In this document: one piece after another, positions 1 through 12,030 of the stretch
How positions within the stretch are numbered: position 1 is the stretch's first letter
How the letters are laid out: each line of letters begins with the position of its first letter
DNA from: Petaurus breviceps papuanus
Taxonomy: Eukaryota; Chordata; Mammalia; Diprotodontia; Petauridae
Length of the DNA stretch: 64,000 nt
Direction: 5' to 3'
NCBI GenBank assembly: GCA_028583685.1
Contig: JAMXIF010001194.1
Location: 24,796,616-24,860,615, forward strand
Notes under the pieces: model-generated
Told to the model about the DNA's origin: nothing
Seen by the model: the letters and a program-made list of their open reading frames with translations, nothing else
Databases searched by the model: none
Position numbers and translations under genes: made by a program

Positions 1-640
1 GCAGCCCATGAAAAATGTAGAGGACATAAAAGAAAATAAAGATGTAACAAGTCCTTTGTCTGTTCCCTGCTTAACCTACCTTCCACTAGTCACTACTGTG
101 CCCATCATGTAACTTGGCAAATAGGTTGCCACTGCATACTCTCTCCTCTTTGCCATGTGACAGTGGCAACCAACCATTGTCTGTCTCTAGTATGAGAGGA
201 GCGAGTCATTTTTTTGGCTGTGTTTTTGGTCATTACTGGGGTTGAACAGGAACAAAGTGAGTGCAGCAAAGCAAATTTTTTTAACACTAATGTGATTTCA
301 TGATAAATAAAAATCTTAAATAATAAGTAATAAACTGATATTAATTGAAATTTCCTTCTTTATTTAGAACAAAATGGTTTATTCACAAAATAGTTTAAAT
401 CACTAATTATACCTTTATTTGGAAAGTGAGCTGCTTAAAAACCTGCCTGCAGCCTGAAGAAATTTAGTCTATTTTAATTTTGGCCCCTACCGACTGACAA
501 GGTGTGCAGGTCTGGCCTGGTGCAATGTGGAAAGTTGTTTTAATTGACTGTACATGTTTGTAATGAGTTTAACTTCTAGTGTGCTCTTGAGACAGGAAGG
601 TGGATTTTAGATTTAAAACGAATAAAATATATGTTAAAAA
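1..640. other. Non-coding sequence, possible DNA-transposon relic at the left edge
   Basis: No credible coding sequence. The first ~30 bases (GCAGCCCATGAAAAATGTAG) resemble the middle of the palindromic element at 19376-19547, which has GTAGCCCGCAAAAAATGTAG. A fragment of the same family may therefore run off the left edge. The rest is AT-rich and featureless by eye. Confidence 0.3.
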
Positions 641-3355
641 GAAAAAACTATAACATAAATAATCATCTAATCTCATTTTCAAAAAGAGGAAAACCAAATT
701 GTTCCTATCAAAAATAAAAAATGGAGAATTCACAACTGAAGAGGAAATAAAATTACCAGAAACTATTTGCCCAACTATATGCCAACAAAACTCATAAAAG
801 AGGAAACTGATAAATATTTACAAAACATAAAATTTCAAGATTAACGAAAAAGGAAACATTATTTAGATTGCTCAATTTAAGCATAAATGAACAACCAAAG
901 TAAAAAACACTCCAGAGGCAGATGGATCTAAAAGTGAATTCTATCAAACATTCAAAGAACAAATAATTGTAATTTTATGTAAATGTTTGCAATAATAGGA
1001 AAAGAAAGAACTTTTCTAATATCTTTCTATTACACAAATATTTTCCTGATACCTAAACTGGGGAGAAATGAAGCATGGAAATAAAACTATAGATCAATAT
1101 AAACTAATAAACATTGATGCTATTAAGCAAATAAGATATGAAACATTAGAAAGATCATACATTATTACGAGATTGTATTTATACCAGGATTTAACTAATA
1201 TAAGACTAGAAATATAATAAATCATATTAATACTATAAATAATAACCACATGATTATATCAATAGATGTTGGAAAGGCTTCTGACAACCCCCTAAAACCA
1301 TTTCTGCTGGAAAAAAACCCCCCACAAAACCCAACACTAGAAAATATAGGGGGAAAGGAGCTTACCTTAATATAATAAATAATGACACAAAAAATAGGTA
1401 TAAATATTAGGTATAATGGAGAACTGTTAGAGGCCTTTCCAATAATCAACAGTGAAGCCATGACACCTATTATCCCCACTATTGAATAAAACCCTAGAAA
1501 TGCTAGCTATAACCATAAAGCAAGAAAGAGAAATTGAAAAAATAAGAATTGTCAAAGATGAAATAATATTATCATAGTTTGCAAATGACATGGTTAGTTT
1601 ACTCAGAGAACTTTAAAGAGTCAAGTAAAAAGTGATTGAAATAATGAAGCTAGCAAAGGCTCAGCAGAATACAAAATAAATCCACATTAATCATTAACAT
1701 TCATGTATATTATCAACAAAACCTATCAGGAAGAGATAGAAAGGGAAATTGCACTGAAAATAACTACCAAAAGTATAAAATACTTGGAAGCCTATCTACC
1801 CAAAAACTATATGTATGAATTTAACTACAAAACACTTTTTTGCTGAAATACAGACCTAAATAATTGAGAAATATTAATTTAATTCTTCTATACCATATCA
1901 GTTAAAGGATTACTTCGTCAGAAAAAAAAGAATGAAATTAACCTGGAAGAACAAAGGTCAAAAATGCCAAGGGCAAAAATGAAAAAAGGTAAGAAGGGGC
2001 TTACTAGTACTAGATCTCAAACTATGCTAGAAAGCAATAATCAGGAAAAAGATTTGGTACTGGTGATCAGTGGAACAGATTAGGCACATAAAAATACATG
2101 AACATACAAAGTAGAGTTTAAAAAACCAAAGACTCCAGTTACAGGGTAAGAACTTACTACTGGACAAAAATTGTTAAGAAAGCTAGAAAGTATTCTGGCA
2201 GAAATTAGATATAAAAGGTGACATCATAAATAAGTTCAAAGAGCAAAAAAGAAATTACCTTCCAAATCTATGGCTAGGGGAAGAGCTCATGACCAAAAAA
2301 GGTATAAAGAGGACACAAAAGATAAAATGATCAATTTTGATTATATTAAAATGAAAAAAGTTCTAGATAAATAAATCAAATGCATTTAAAATTAAAAGGA
2401 AATAGGTAACTGAAAGAAAATCTTTGCATCAAGTTTCTCTGATAACAATGTCATATCCAAGATATACTGAAAACTGATATGAATATATATTATTAAAAGC
2501 CATTTTCCAATAGATAAATGGTCAAAGAATATGAACAAGCAGTTTTCAAAGGAAGAAATACAAGCTATCAACAGCCATAAAAAATGCTCCAAATAATGAA
2601 TAATTAGAGATATTTCTATTGAAGTATTAAGGGGCTCCACTTAACACTCATCAGATGGGCAAAGGTAACAAAAGAGGAAAATGATAAGAAGGGAAACAAA
2701 TACAGCAGCACATTGTTGATGGAGTTATGAGTTCGTCCCATCATTCTGGAAAGCATGACCAAAAAGTAATTAAATTTTGAATAACCTTTGATCCAGATAT
2801 ACCACTTTTAGGTGAAAACCCAAAGAGATCAAAGAAAGAGAAAAGAACCCTTATGTACAAAAATGTTTATAGCCGCAATTTTTGTGGTGGCAAAGAACTG
2901 GAAACTAATGAAGTGCCCTCTATAGGTGAATATAAACAAATCATGGTAATGCAAACATAACAATGTTATTATGTCATAAGAATGGCAAAATGAACAATTT
3001 CAGGGGAAACTGGGAAGATTTCTCTGAACTGAAGTGAGGTAAAAAGAACCAAGAAAGCAATTTTTACAATATTAATATTGTAAAGAAAAACAGCTTTTAA
3101 ATAGGACTTTAGAAATCTGAGTAATGATAAACTACAAGTCCAGAAGGCTGACCATGAAGCACACCACCCACATTTTTCAGAGATGTGATGGATTTAAAAT
3201 GTAGAATAAGACATAGATTTTTGGATGTGGTCAATGTAGGAATTTGTCTTGCTGGACAATTTATATTTATTATGAGGGATTTTTTTCAAACTGTTCAACT
3301 TTGGAGGGAATTTGGAGGGAACCATGGAAATGATAGTTGCTTTTTTTTTTTTTTT
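640..3355 (+). mobile_element. LINE-1, 5'-truncated, ORF2 remnant plus 3' UTR
   Basis: The forward strand reads as a decayed L1 ORF2. Around 1045-1120 it encodes a 'P..PK.G..' block followed by an 'R.ISL.NIDA' block, and near 1245-1270 the 'HMIISIDVGKA' block. Near 2790-3000 come the late ORF2 segments (a 'dpdiPLLG' type block, then 'MYKNVYSRNFCGGKELE'). A marsupial-style L1 3' UTR with phrases such as 'ttttggatgtggtcaatg' runs to about 3355. Every frame is interrupted many times, so it is an old inactive copy. A 5' end and ORF1 are absent. Boundaries are approximate. Confidence 0.75.
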
Positions 3356-4930
3356 AAAAAAGCACAGCTTAATTTGATCAGGATGCATCTTGCAGGAAAA
3401 GTGGTTCTTCTGTAAAAGTGGTAGCCTATTTTGGTGTATATGAGAAGAAAAACCAGAATTTGTGCTTGGTACATTCACTTTAGCTCTCATTAAGTCCTTT
3501 AGTGTGTGTGTGTGGGGGGGGAAAGTAGTTAATCATAGGAGTTCTATACTAAAAGGGGGAAAAAAGTGGCAATCTGTAAGAAAAAAATATATTAAACAGG
3601 AAACATTAAAGAGTCCAAAAACTTCTTTAAACACAGTAAAAGTTTTTAAGTAAAAAATTTTGAAGTGATTTTGAAATTGAACAATATCTTCTTTCAATGC
3701 CTATAAAACTTTTCTAAGTCTTAAAAAACACACCTCGGATTTGTAGAGCAATAATCAAAAGGCAAATGCTTGCTAGTAGCATCCAGGCAGCTGTAACCTG
3801 TTAAAAGTTAATGGGCTATTGGTAAAAAAAAAAAATTACAGGACACTAAGAAAGATTATACTGATTATTTTCAAGTTCTGACTTCCCTATAGAATTCTTC
3901 TAACACCTTCCTAATATATATATGTTTCAAATTATCACAGGAAATTATGTTACTACAGTTTAATTTCCATGACTTAAACTCAGAAAATTTATTGGATGAC
4001 CCTAACATTTTCTTCATCTTAAAAGAAAAAAAATAGGAATAACCCAGCTTGCTTGTTTTTGTTTTTAATTGATCACACTAACAATTGTTTCCTTCCTAGG
4101 CTACATATTCATATATCTCCAAGAATACAATTCTTCAATGCCAAATTAAGACAGATAAATATTAACCTGACTTTAGCATAATTTACTACCAGGAAATTTG
4201 ACCCTATAGTCCATTATATGAAAGGAAGTAAAATTTTAAAGAACATAATACTTTCCTGAAGAATTTCTATGACTGATGATGAAACTTTAACATAAAGCTA
4301 AGTTGGCATTGTCCCACAAAAATCCTTCACAGGATAAGGGATAAGAAGTTTAAGGTGTGACATGTCAAGGGAACATGCAAGGGGGGCATTTCCTTGTAAG
4401 GATAATGTAAATAAGAAGGATAAGGATGTTAAGAATATCTGAAGTATGGAATTTTTAATTGAAGGTCACTTTTGTTAGCAATTCTAAATAGCCTTTTTAT
4501 ATTAAGACATATTTGTAGCTACCTCACTGTATGTAGCATTCATTATTGTGATATTTAAAAAAAATTTATTTATGCTAACAATATTTTTAAATTTACATTT
4601 TTATCTACTGCTAACAATATTTTTAAAATTATTATTACAATTTTCCCACCCCTTGTTAAGGTTAGTGATACATAATGCTGAGTGATAAAGAACATAAGAA
4701 GAATCATAACAGCACACTCAAGACTGGGGAGCTCAAACCCAGCTCAAAGCTTTAGCCCCCTCAAACATTATCACACAAGCCTTTGGCTCTCTATTCAGAA
4801 AAACAGATCATCAGATTAACTAGTCTGTGAAAAAAGAACCATAGATTTAGGCAGTAACAATACAAACACCAGTTATAAAGACTAAAAAATCCTTGTAATT
4901 TGAGATCCCTGCCTCTGGACTTTAAATTGG
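3356..4930. other. AT-rich unique sequence, probable intron
   Basis: No recognisable repeat apart from low-complexity A/T runs and a short direct duplication in which GCTAACAATATTTTTAAA occurs twice (about 4575 and 4608). The candidate minus-strand exon at 3734-3797 lies here. Confidence 0.4.
3734..3797 (-). CDS. Candidate internal exon encoding a transmembrane segment
   Basis: On the minus strand a 64-nt segment is bounded by an acceptor (...cattaacttttaacag) and a GT donor (CGAG|GTGTGT). In phase 0 it reads V-T-AAWMLLASICLLIIALQI-R: a run of about 17 uninterrupted hydrophobic residues ending in arginine, as expected of a membrane-spanning helix. Not recognised as a specific protein. The phase-2 frame is also open, the donor is not optimal, and 64 nt is short enough to be open by chance. 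It would belong to the gene whose promoter is at about 44.6 kb, with the remaining exons outside the window or missed. This is an inference from splice signals and composition only. Confidence 0.25.
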
Positions 4931-4943
4931 AAATGATACAGTT

Positions 4944-5116
4944 GTTTGGTTTTTTTTTTGAGAGGGGAAGGTAGGGTAACTGGAGTTAAGTGACTTGGCC
5001 AAGGTCACATGGCTAGTTTTTCTGTGTGTATGGTAAGTGGCTGAGACTGGATTTGAATTCACATCCTCCTGACTCCAAGGCCAGTGCTCTATTCACTGCA
5101 CCACCTAGCCACCCCT
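4944..5116 (-). mobile_element. tRNA-derived SINE (Mar1/WSINE1 type)
   Basis: Reverse-oriented SINE: a poly-T tract, the GTTAAGTGACTTGGCCAAGG core, then the head complement ending CACCACCTAGCCACCCC. It is flanked by near-identical 12-bp target duplications AATGATACAGTT (4932-4943) and AATGATGCAGTT (5117-5128). Confidence 0.85.
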
Positions 5117-5131
5117 AATGATGCAGTTCTT

Positions 5132-5288
5132 TTTTTTTTCTTTTTGGAGGGCAACTGGGGTTAAGTGACTTGCCCAAGGTCATACTACTAGTTTTTGTGT
5201 TAAGTGTCTGAGACCAGATTTGAACTTAGGTCCTCCTGACTCCAGGGCCAGTGCTCTACTCACAGCGCCCCCTAGCGCCCCCACCTCC
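5132..5288 (-). mobile_element. SINE (Mar1/WSINE1 type) inserted into the neighbour's target duplication
   Basis: Second reverse SINE directly after the first. Its own target duplication ATGCAGTTCTT (5121-5131 and 5289-5299) overlaps the right-hand target duplication of the SINE at 4944-5116, so it arrived later and used the same site. Confidence 0.85.
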
Positions 5289-5689
5289 ATGCAGTTCTTA
5301 AAAAGGTAAATGCACTATTGATAACAAAAATAATTTCGGTTTTCCCTTGAGGAGTGTAGTACCTCCCTATTCTGAAGAATAAAGAAGACACAAAGTAAAG
5401 TGAAAGATATTTTAAAATATCTGGAGGTGAAAATTACATAGGAAAGAAAGTTACAATGGGAAAAAAGAAAATGGATATATAAATAGTTTAATGGATAGAG
5501 GATCTGAATAAAAAAATAAATTACCAAGTAAGTATGTATGGGGAAGATTTTAGTTTGGCTCCTCATTTGGGTGAGGTAGAAAGTGAAATATCTGTTCCTG
5601 TCACAACACCAAAAGGCACACAGCCCAGTTTCCCAATACCTATTCAAACAAAAGTCTGCAGTTGGTAGCAAACTAAATAATGATCAAGA

Positions 5690-7560
5690 AGTCCAATAAG
5701 AAAACACAGTAAAATATTTCTTCCACCCCAGAACCGCATGAAAAGTCAATCAAAAGGCCAGAAGCCTTAGGAAAGGGGTCTCCCTCTGCTCCCACCCCAG
5801 CAAAACCAGCCAGCAGTGCAACCAATACAACCAGAGACATGAAGCCTCCAAGATTTTCTGTTTTGGGGGGCAAGAAGAGCCAAGGACTTTCCTAAGAAAG
5901 TTCCAAGGTGGTCAGAAAGGCCCAGGTGACTAGAGAGGTATCTGCCACTTCAGATCAGCAGTGCTCAGATTTCGACAGCACAGACCCTGAGGCTCTAAAG
6001 GTCCTTAAAACTCTGTCCTGAGATTGGACAAAGCCATGAACCTCAGAGATCCAGAAAAACCTGACCCCCAGAGATGGAAGTCAGCCCAAGAACCCAGAGT
6101 GAGACCAAGCAGGGACCCAGTGGTACATCAGGAGGCATAGTCTGACCTTGGCACAAAACCCCAATACAGTGGGAAAGATGCATACATCAAAGAAAATATC
6201 AGCCAGTGTCAAAAGTTAATGAAAGTCTAACTTCATAACAACTGCAAACAGAGACTCCAAGGGGAAAAATGGATTTTCCATAAGGACTACATGAATACTT
6301 AAAAGAAATGAAGAAAAATAAATAAAATGAAATATAAGCTCCAAAGGAAATCACTGAAAGGAGAATAAAGTAGCTTAGAAAATAAAGTAGTAAGCAAGAA
6401 TTAGATTCTCTGAAAACTAGACTAGACCAAACAGAAATCAGTGGCTCCATGAAACAACAAGAAATATTAGGAGGAAAAAAATCAAAAGATTAAAAAAATA
6501 GAGGAAAGTGTAAGATATCTGTCATCAAAAACAACTGACCTGGGAAACAGGTCAAGAAGAGTTATTTTAAGAATCGCTGAACTCACTACAGAGGAGCCTA
6601 GACTCTATATTTCAATGAATCATAAATGAAAACTGCCTAGATATATTCGAATCAGAAAGCAAAGTGAAGGCAGAAAGAATCCACTGGTTGATCACCTCCT
6701 ATAAGGAACCTCAAAAGGGAAAATCTCAAGAATGTCATAGCCAAAATCTAAAGCTCTCATATCAAAAAAAAAGTACTGCAAACAACCAGAATGAAGCAGT
6801 TCAAGTAACCAAGGGCAATCAGGATCACACAAGGCCTAGAACCACTAACACCACAAGAGATCTCGGAATATAATCTTCCAAAAGGCTTACAACCAAGAAT
6901 AATTTACTCCACCAGTTGAGTATATGGGGGTGGAGAAGAGAAGAGAGAAGGAATATGAGAGAGAGAGAAGGAATAACTCATGAAATAGAGGACTTTTGAG
7001 CATTTCTGATGAAAAGAACAGAGCTAAGCAGGGACTTTGAAAAATAAGTACAACAGTCCAGACAAACTTAGAAAGGTAAATTTATTTGATTGGAAGGAAT
7101 TATATGATGATACAGTATGCTAACATTCTAATAGGGGGAGAAGAAACAGGTGTGCCTTCAGAACTTTAATGTTTTCAAAGGGAAGTGAGGAAGGTTAATA
7201 AAATAGAGGTTCTTGTGTAGTTGGGGAGGTTGGATTGGTTCTATTCTGAGGTTTTGAAGAGAATAAGAGAAGGGAAGGTAAAAGAAGGAATACACTAGCA
7301 TAGAAAGGAAAAAGAAGGGATTAGAAAGTGAATAATATTATTTCTCATAATACTGGGATGTGTGAGAAGAATATATAAACATGGAAGAACAGATGGGGTA
7401 GTGGGCACCAGATGAACCTCACTCCTATCAGAAATGGACAGAGTACTAAACCCACACAATACAAATACACACACACACTCACCCAGAGCCTGGTGTAGAA
7501 ATATTTCAAACACTTCAGGGAAACAAATTGGAATGGGGTGAGGTAAATAAGAAGTAAAAG
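5690..7560 (+). mobile_element. LINE-1 5' region with ORF1 relic (L1 or half-L1)
   Basis: The section at 6590-7030 corresponds to the C-terminal half of an L1 ORF1 protein. The open stretch 6664-6873 carries the 'ERIHWLITSY' and 'NLKLSYQKKSTANNQNEAV' blocks and the 'QDHTRPRTTNT' block, matching by memory the marsupial L1 ORF1 order 'ERIHRSPP...', 'ILQATRKKQF', 'RITQDLAAST'. Downstream, 'NPRIIYSTS' and 'FLMKRTELSR' type pieces follow in another frame. Upstream (5690-6590) looks like L1 5' UTR and the ORF1 N-terminal region. No ORF2 follows, so this is either a 3'-truncated L1 or a HAL1-type element. Frames are broken. Confidence 0.6.
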
Positions 7561-8554
7561 AGGGAAGGAATAGATAGAAGGTACAGAAACATACGTTTTT
7601 TGCATTTGGCCACTTTGTAGATTGCTTGACTATGCTTATTTGTTACAAGAGTTTCTTCCTTTCCCTTCTTTCTCTCAGTTAATGGGGGAGGGAGGAGGAG
7701 AAGATCCTGGGAGAAGAGAGAACAAGAAATAGTTATGTCCAAAAAAAAAAAAAAAAAGAGGGCTACTGTAACATTTTTTTTAATGCAGAAACAAAAGTAG
7801 TTCAAAAAATGTGATTTTGGAAGTAACATGCAGAATTTATAAGTATTTTAAAAGCAAGAAGTGTGAAGTGAAGATTCATAGAATTCTCTTTTTGCATTCT
7901 TCTTTGATTATATAAATGCTCTTCTTGGTATATAAGGTCATAATAAAAATAGTTTCTTAAAAGAGCAAAAAAAGCAGCAGTAGGGTAGGAAATATATATA
8001 TAGGAAAACATGGGCACTACCTTTAATTAGTAAATTCTACTTTTAAATAATATATTCTTTGTAACCAGTGGTGTTCATAGTTACAGTGGGTAAATGAACA
8101 CTGTGGTAGCCCTTTTTAATGGCCCTTCTTAAATGGCTGAAATATCTGTTTACTAGTGTGGTCACAACTACATTTTTATAATTATTTATAGTTGCTCTTT
8201 AGTTATATAACTATTACTTTAACTATAGTTGTAGTTACAGTTATTTTACCTTCAAATTTTTGTTGATATATTAATAAACCAGAGTATTAGAGATTTAGGT
8301 GTTTCTGCTTTGGCACAATATTACAACACTATTCCTTTCCTAGATACATAACTGATGAAACACTCAAATTCATTAAAGTGATTTAAGAGGTTATAGAGTT
8401 ATTTGTTGATAATGCATAGTATCAGATATTTCAAAAGTCTGTTATCTTGCCCCTTTCCAAGAACACAACAAATTCCAAGAATCTGGTGAACTCAGGATCT
8501 TTTGACCTCATTAAGAGCATCATTTTGGCAGATGGTACCTAAATAACACAATTC
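7561..8554. other. AT-rich sequence without recognisable genes
   Basis: Contains a poly-A tract near 7741-7757 and AT-rich sequence such as 8160-8280. No gene, RNA or clear repeat boundary seen. Confidence 0.35.
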
Positions 8555-8670
8555 AATTCAATATGCATAGTATGTCTACTATATTCCAGGCACTGCTAAT
8601 ATGAAGTAAAAAATGAAATTGTCCCTACCTTCAAGCAGCTTTCATTCTACTGAGGGGGTGGAGGGGATAC
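8555..8670 (-). mobile_element. LINE L2, 3' end fragment
   Basis: Reads 'atgcatagtatgtctac' then 'ttccaggcactgctaatatg' and 'cccTACCTTCAAGCAGCTTTCATTCTACTG' in pieces. This is the reverse complement of the L2 3' end, usually '...ctccttgagggcaggga...tgcctggcacatagtag...aataaatgc'. Confidence 0.55.
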
Positions 8671-9424
8671 AAACCATCTCATATAAACTGCTACTTGAAA
8701 ACAAGGATGTGTCTTTATCAAACACAGAGTATTAAAGCATATGTTGTAACTTGAGGGAAGTTTTAGTTCCAAGACAAATGTACAAAGCTACTAGATAAAT
8801 TTTTCCTTGCTCTAATAAATCTTAACAATCACCCAGCAGAGTGATGAAGTGAAGATACACATAGAGAAGGAAGATAGATAGAACTCAGATATGAGAATGA
8901 TAAAATAAATATACACCAAAAAAAATAGTAGATGGGAAAGGAGCAAATGTGGAGAAAACCTACAACTAGGAATTTCATAAATTGTACCCAGAATAAAGGG
9001 CATTAAAGCCATCCTCAATTTGCCACGGGGGAATGGGGTGGGGAAGGAGTCAGTCCAGACGTCATCTCAAAGATGGAAACAGGGACCTCCAGGGAACAAA
9101 ACCTTTGCTGGGAAGGCTGCTCACACCACCATCCTATTCCAGAGTAAGAGAGTCAATACGCAACTTTCTATTTAAATTGAGCTTAACATTGAGTTAACAA
9201 ACAATTGTTTCTTTACATTTTTCATTCAAAAAAGCCTTATTACTGGGGTGTAGGAATGGAATGGCAACCTTTATAACAAAGAGACAAATGATTTTGGAGG
9301 GGAGATTAAACATCTTAAAACTGACCTCACTCCCTAAACTCTCAAAGTATCAAGTTAGAGCTAGAAGGGACCTTAGGGAAAACTTAATGGACAGATGAAT
9401 GAACAAAGAATGAACCCACAAAAA

Positions 9425-9525
9425 AAGTATTTGGTAAGCACTTACTTTGTACCAAGCATTGTACTAATCTCTGAGAATACAAATACAGAAAGAGGTCCTC
9501 AAAGAACTTACATTCTGAAGAAAAG

Positions 9526-9528
<3 letters not shown>
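9425..9528 (-). mobile_element. LINE L2, 3' end fragment
   Basis: 'GGTAAGCACTTACTTTGTAC', 'CAAGCATTGTACTAATCTCT' and 'CTCAAAGAACTTACATTCTG' follow the reverse-complement L2 tail in order. It is interrupted on the right by the CA microsatellite. Confidence 0.6.

Positions 9529-9571
<43 letters not shown>
9529..9571. repeat. (CA)n microsatellite, about 21 units
   Basis: Uninterrupted CA dinucleotide run at the edge of an L2 fragment. The open frames reading threonine/histidine or cysteine/valine through it are artefacts of the repeat. Confidence 0.95.
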
Positions 9572-9573
<2 letters not shown>

Positions 9574-10415
9574 GAGTGGTGGTCAAGGAAGGATGTTTTA
9601 GTCTGGGAGGTTACCAGGAAAGTGAATGTAGTCACTGGGCATTTGATTGCTGATATTTTCCAAGAATGATAGTGTTATCTTCATTACTAATGATCATTAA
9701 GTCCAACTCAATTTTATTTATTTTTACTGAAAAAGTAATTATGTCACACAGAAAAGTTCATCTGACTCTTATTAAAACTCAGACTGAGCTAAGCTGAAAT
9801 CAAATAGAGTTTTTGTCTTAGATTCACAGACTGTCAGAGCTGGTCCAACCTATTCATCTTGTAAAAGGAAAATAGAGACCCAAAGAGTGCTGGAGCAAAG
9901 ACTAGCATCTAGTTCTAATCCCCAGGTCAGCACTACTTCTAAGTCTAGGGAAGCCATAGCTCCCTCCCTTACTTTGTTAAGACTTCCATCCCTGCCAAGG
10001 GACCAAAGAAGATTGATCTGACCAATCATAGACAGGAGTGAGAACTTCTAGTGTGCCTTTGGTCACTGTATGCATTTTTTTCCCAAGTGGCAAAATGTTT
10101 TATGAGATGTCCTTGAAGGGCTAACCCTAATTTTTAAGGGTCACCTGCTATATCTACACTAAGGGGCCTATCTCATTCATAAAGATAATCTCCATCCTTA
10201 CCCTACAACCTGGGCAGTTTATCTATCCCTCCCTTCCCCCACACTTCAGTCTTTGCTGGAGGAGCCAAAGGAGATATTTAAACTGCTTGCTCAAGGACGC
10301 CTGCTCTTCCTTCCCTCCTAACTACCCAATCACAAGTTCTGCCTGGCTACACCAAGTCCATCACCAAACCTAATCTAATCTTCTTGAGGGGAATACAACT
10401 GGTCAGTGATACCTT
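9572..10415. other. Unique sequence, no gene seen
   Basis: A short MIR-like stretch may lie at 9820-9960 ('gactgtcagagctgg...aatagagacccaaagag'). Otherwise no recognisable feature. Confidence 0.3.
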
Positions 10416-10539
10416 AAAATTTCAAACCCTAGGGCAAATTTCACTACCCAAGGGCAATTAATAGGTAATTACCTGACCTAGGGAAGGGGCCCAGTTATTG
10501 AAATGTGGAAGCTACAACCCAAATGGAAAATAGCTCTTA

Positions 10540-10691
10540 GGGGCAGCTAGATGGTGCAGTGAGTAGAGTGCTGGCCCTGGAGTCAGGAGGACCTAAGTTC
10601 AGATCTGACCTCAGACACTTAATACACACACACAAAAACTAGCTGTGTGACCTTGGGCAAGTTACTTAACCCCAACTACCCTCCAAAAAAA
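10540..10691 (+). mobile_element. SINE (Mar1/WSINE1 type), full length
   Basis: Starts GGGGCAGCTAGATGGTGCAG, has an A-box-like GGTGCAGTGAG and the core 'CTGTGTGACCTTGGGCAAG', and ends 'CCAACTACCCTCC' plus A-tail. Perfect 11-bp target duplication AATAGCTCTTA at 10529-10539 and 10692-10702. Confidence 0.9.
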
Positions 10692-10816
10692 AATAGCTCT
10701 TAAAAGTTAGACTACAGCAATACATTTCACTATCCAAGGACAATTACCTGACCTAGGGCAGAGTCCTAGTTACCAGAATATGGATGCCACAACCCAAATG
10801 GAAAGTAGCTCTTAAA

Positions 10817-10990
10817 TTTTGTTGCTCAATTGTTTTCAGTCAAGTCTGGCTCTTCCCGACACCATCTGGGGTTTTCTTGGCAAGGATATTGGAGTGGTTT
10901 TCTATTTTCTTCCTTACCTCATTTTATAGATGAAAAAATTGAGGCAAACAAGGTTAAGTGACTTGCCCAGGGTCACAAAGCTAGCATCTT
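10817..10990 (-). mobile_element. Truncated Mar1-type CORE-SINE
   Basis: Reverse strand long-tailed SINE: 'ggggttttcttggcaagga', 'ttttatagatgaaaaaattg', 'gaggcaaacaaggttaagtg', 'acttgcccagggtcacaaag', ending at CTAGC without the usual head. Truncated at its 5' end. Confidence 0.75.
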
Positions 10991-11035
10991 CAAAGTTAGA
11001 TTTAGAGCAATAAACATACTTTTCTAATGTCACAA

Positions 11036-11841
11036 TGGTCTTTTCCTATGAAATGTTTTGGGGCATGTTGAAATTTGAGGCAGTGAGAAAATGGTTTGGG
11101 ACAAGTTGAAATTCTTGATATTTCAAGAGAATGGGGGAGGGAGGAAATGTTGGAATAGTGGGACTATTATCCCACTCATCCACCTAAGATAACTATATTT
11201 CTAATGTAGAAACTTAAGATTGTGTCAGTTTTTCTGGCTGTCACATCACACTATTGATTCACATGTACCCTGAAGACCAGTAAAAACCATAGTATTTTTT
11301 CCACATCAATAATTTTCTAGGAGTTTCTCCCACAATAGGATTTGTGGAGTTGCATACCATCTATGCCCTCATGTAAACACATAACTGATTTTAAAAAAAT
11401 GTTACAGATAGGCTGAGGATAAAGACCTGGGACATTCTATTAGAAAAGACTGCCTTACAGAGTTGACATTGATTCATTAATCACCATTTATTTGTTCTGG
11501 TCAGTCAGTCATCCTGTTCTAAGCCCACCCAACAATACCATATTATTCGGTTCATATTCCTCTATCTTGTTCCAAGAATGTAAGGAGTGAATTTGTTAAA
11601 CACCTTGCTGAAATCCTGATATACCACCTCCACAGTACTCCTCTAATTTATAGTGTCTAATGACACTGTCCAAAAAGGAAATGAGACTAGTTTTACATGA
11701 CTTGTTCTCAATAGACTCCCTTTGCTTCTTAGTGATCATCTCATCCTCTAGTCCAACTGACTGCAAACCAATTTCCTTACATCTTTGATATCAGCAATTT
11801 ATCTGAGAAATTTGCTACAAAGATTTTTTCTCTAATTGTTG
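11036..11841. other. Unique sequence, no gene seen
   Basis: Mixed AT-rich DNA. The stretch 11480-11840 ('gttctaagcccacccaacaa' ... 'ttgctacaaagattttttct') is not assignable by eye and may be an old repeat. Confidence 0.3.
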
Positions 11842-11854
11842 CTATCCTAATTCT

Positions 11855-12030
11855 TTTTGTTTTGTTTCATTTGCTTTTTTGGAGGGGGGAAGGTAGGGCA
11901 GTTGGGGTTAAGTGACTTGCCCAAGATCACATGGCTAGTTTTGTATTAAGTGTCTGAGGTCAGATTTGAACTCAGGTCCTCCTGACTCCAGGGCTGGTGC
12001 TCTATTCACTGCGCCACCTAGCTGCCCCTT
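11855..12030 (-). mobile_element. SINE (Mar1/WSINE1 type)
   Basis: Reverse copy ending 'GCGCCACCTAGCTGCCCC'. Perfect 13-bp target duplication CTATCCTAATTCT at 11842-11854 and 12031-12043. Confidence 0.9.

Larger units (their letters stand above)
10416..11035. repeat. Imperfect tandem duplication of a ~115-bp unit with SINEs between copies
   Basis: Unit landmarks TTTCACTA, ATTACCTGACCTAGGG, ACAACCCAAATGGAAA and TAGCTCTTA occur in the same order at 10438-10539 and 10725-10815. A third unit start (AAAGTTAGA..AGAGCAATA) is at about 10994, matching AAAGTTAGACTACAGCAATA at 10702. One SINE follows each copy. Confidence 0.7.

Noticed and set aside
9384-9635. Cys-Val and Thr-His repeat frames
   Set aside because: Translation of the (CA)n microsatellite.
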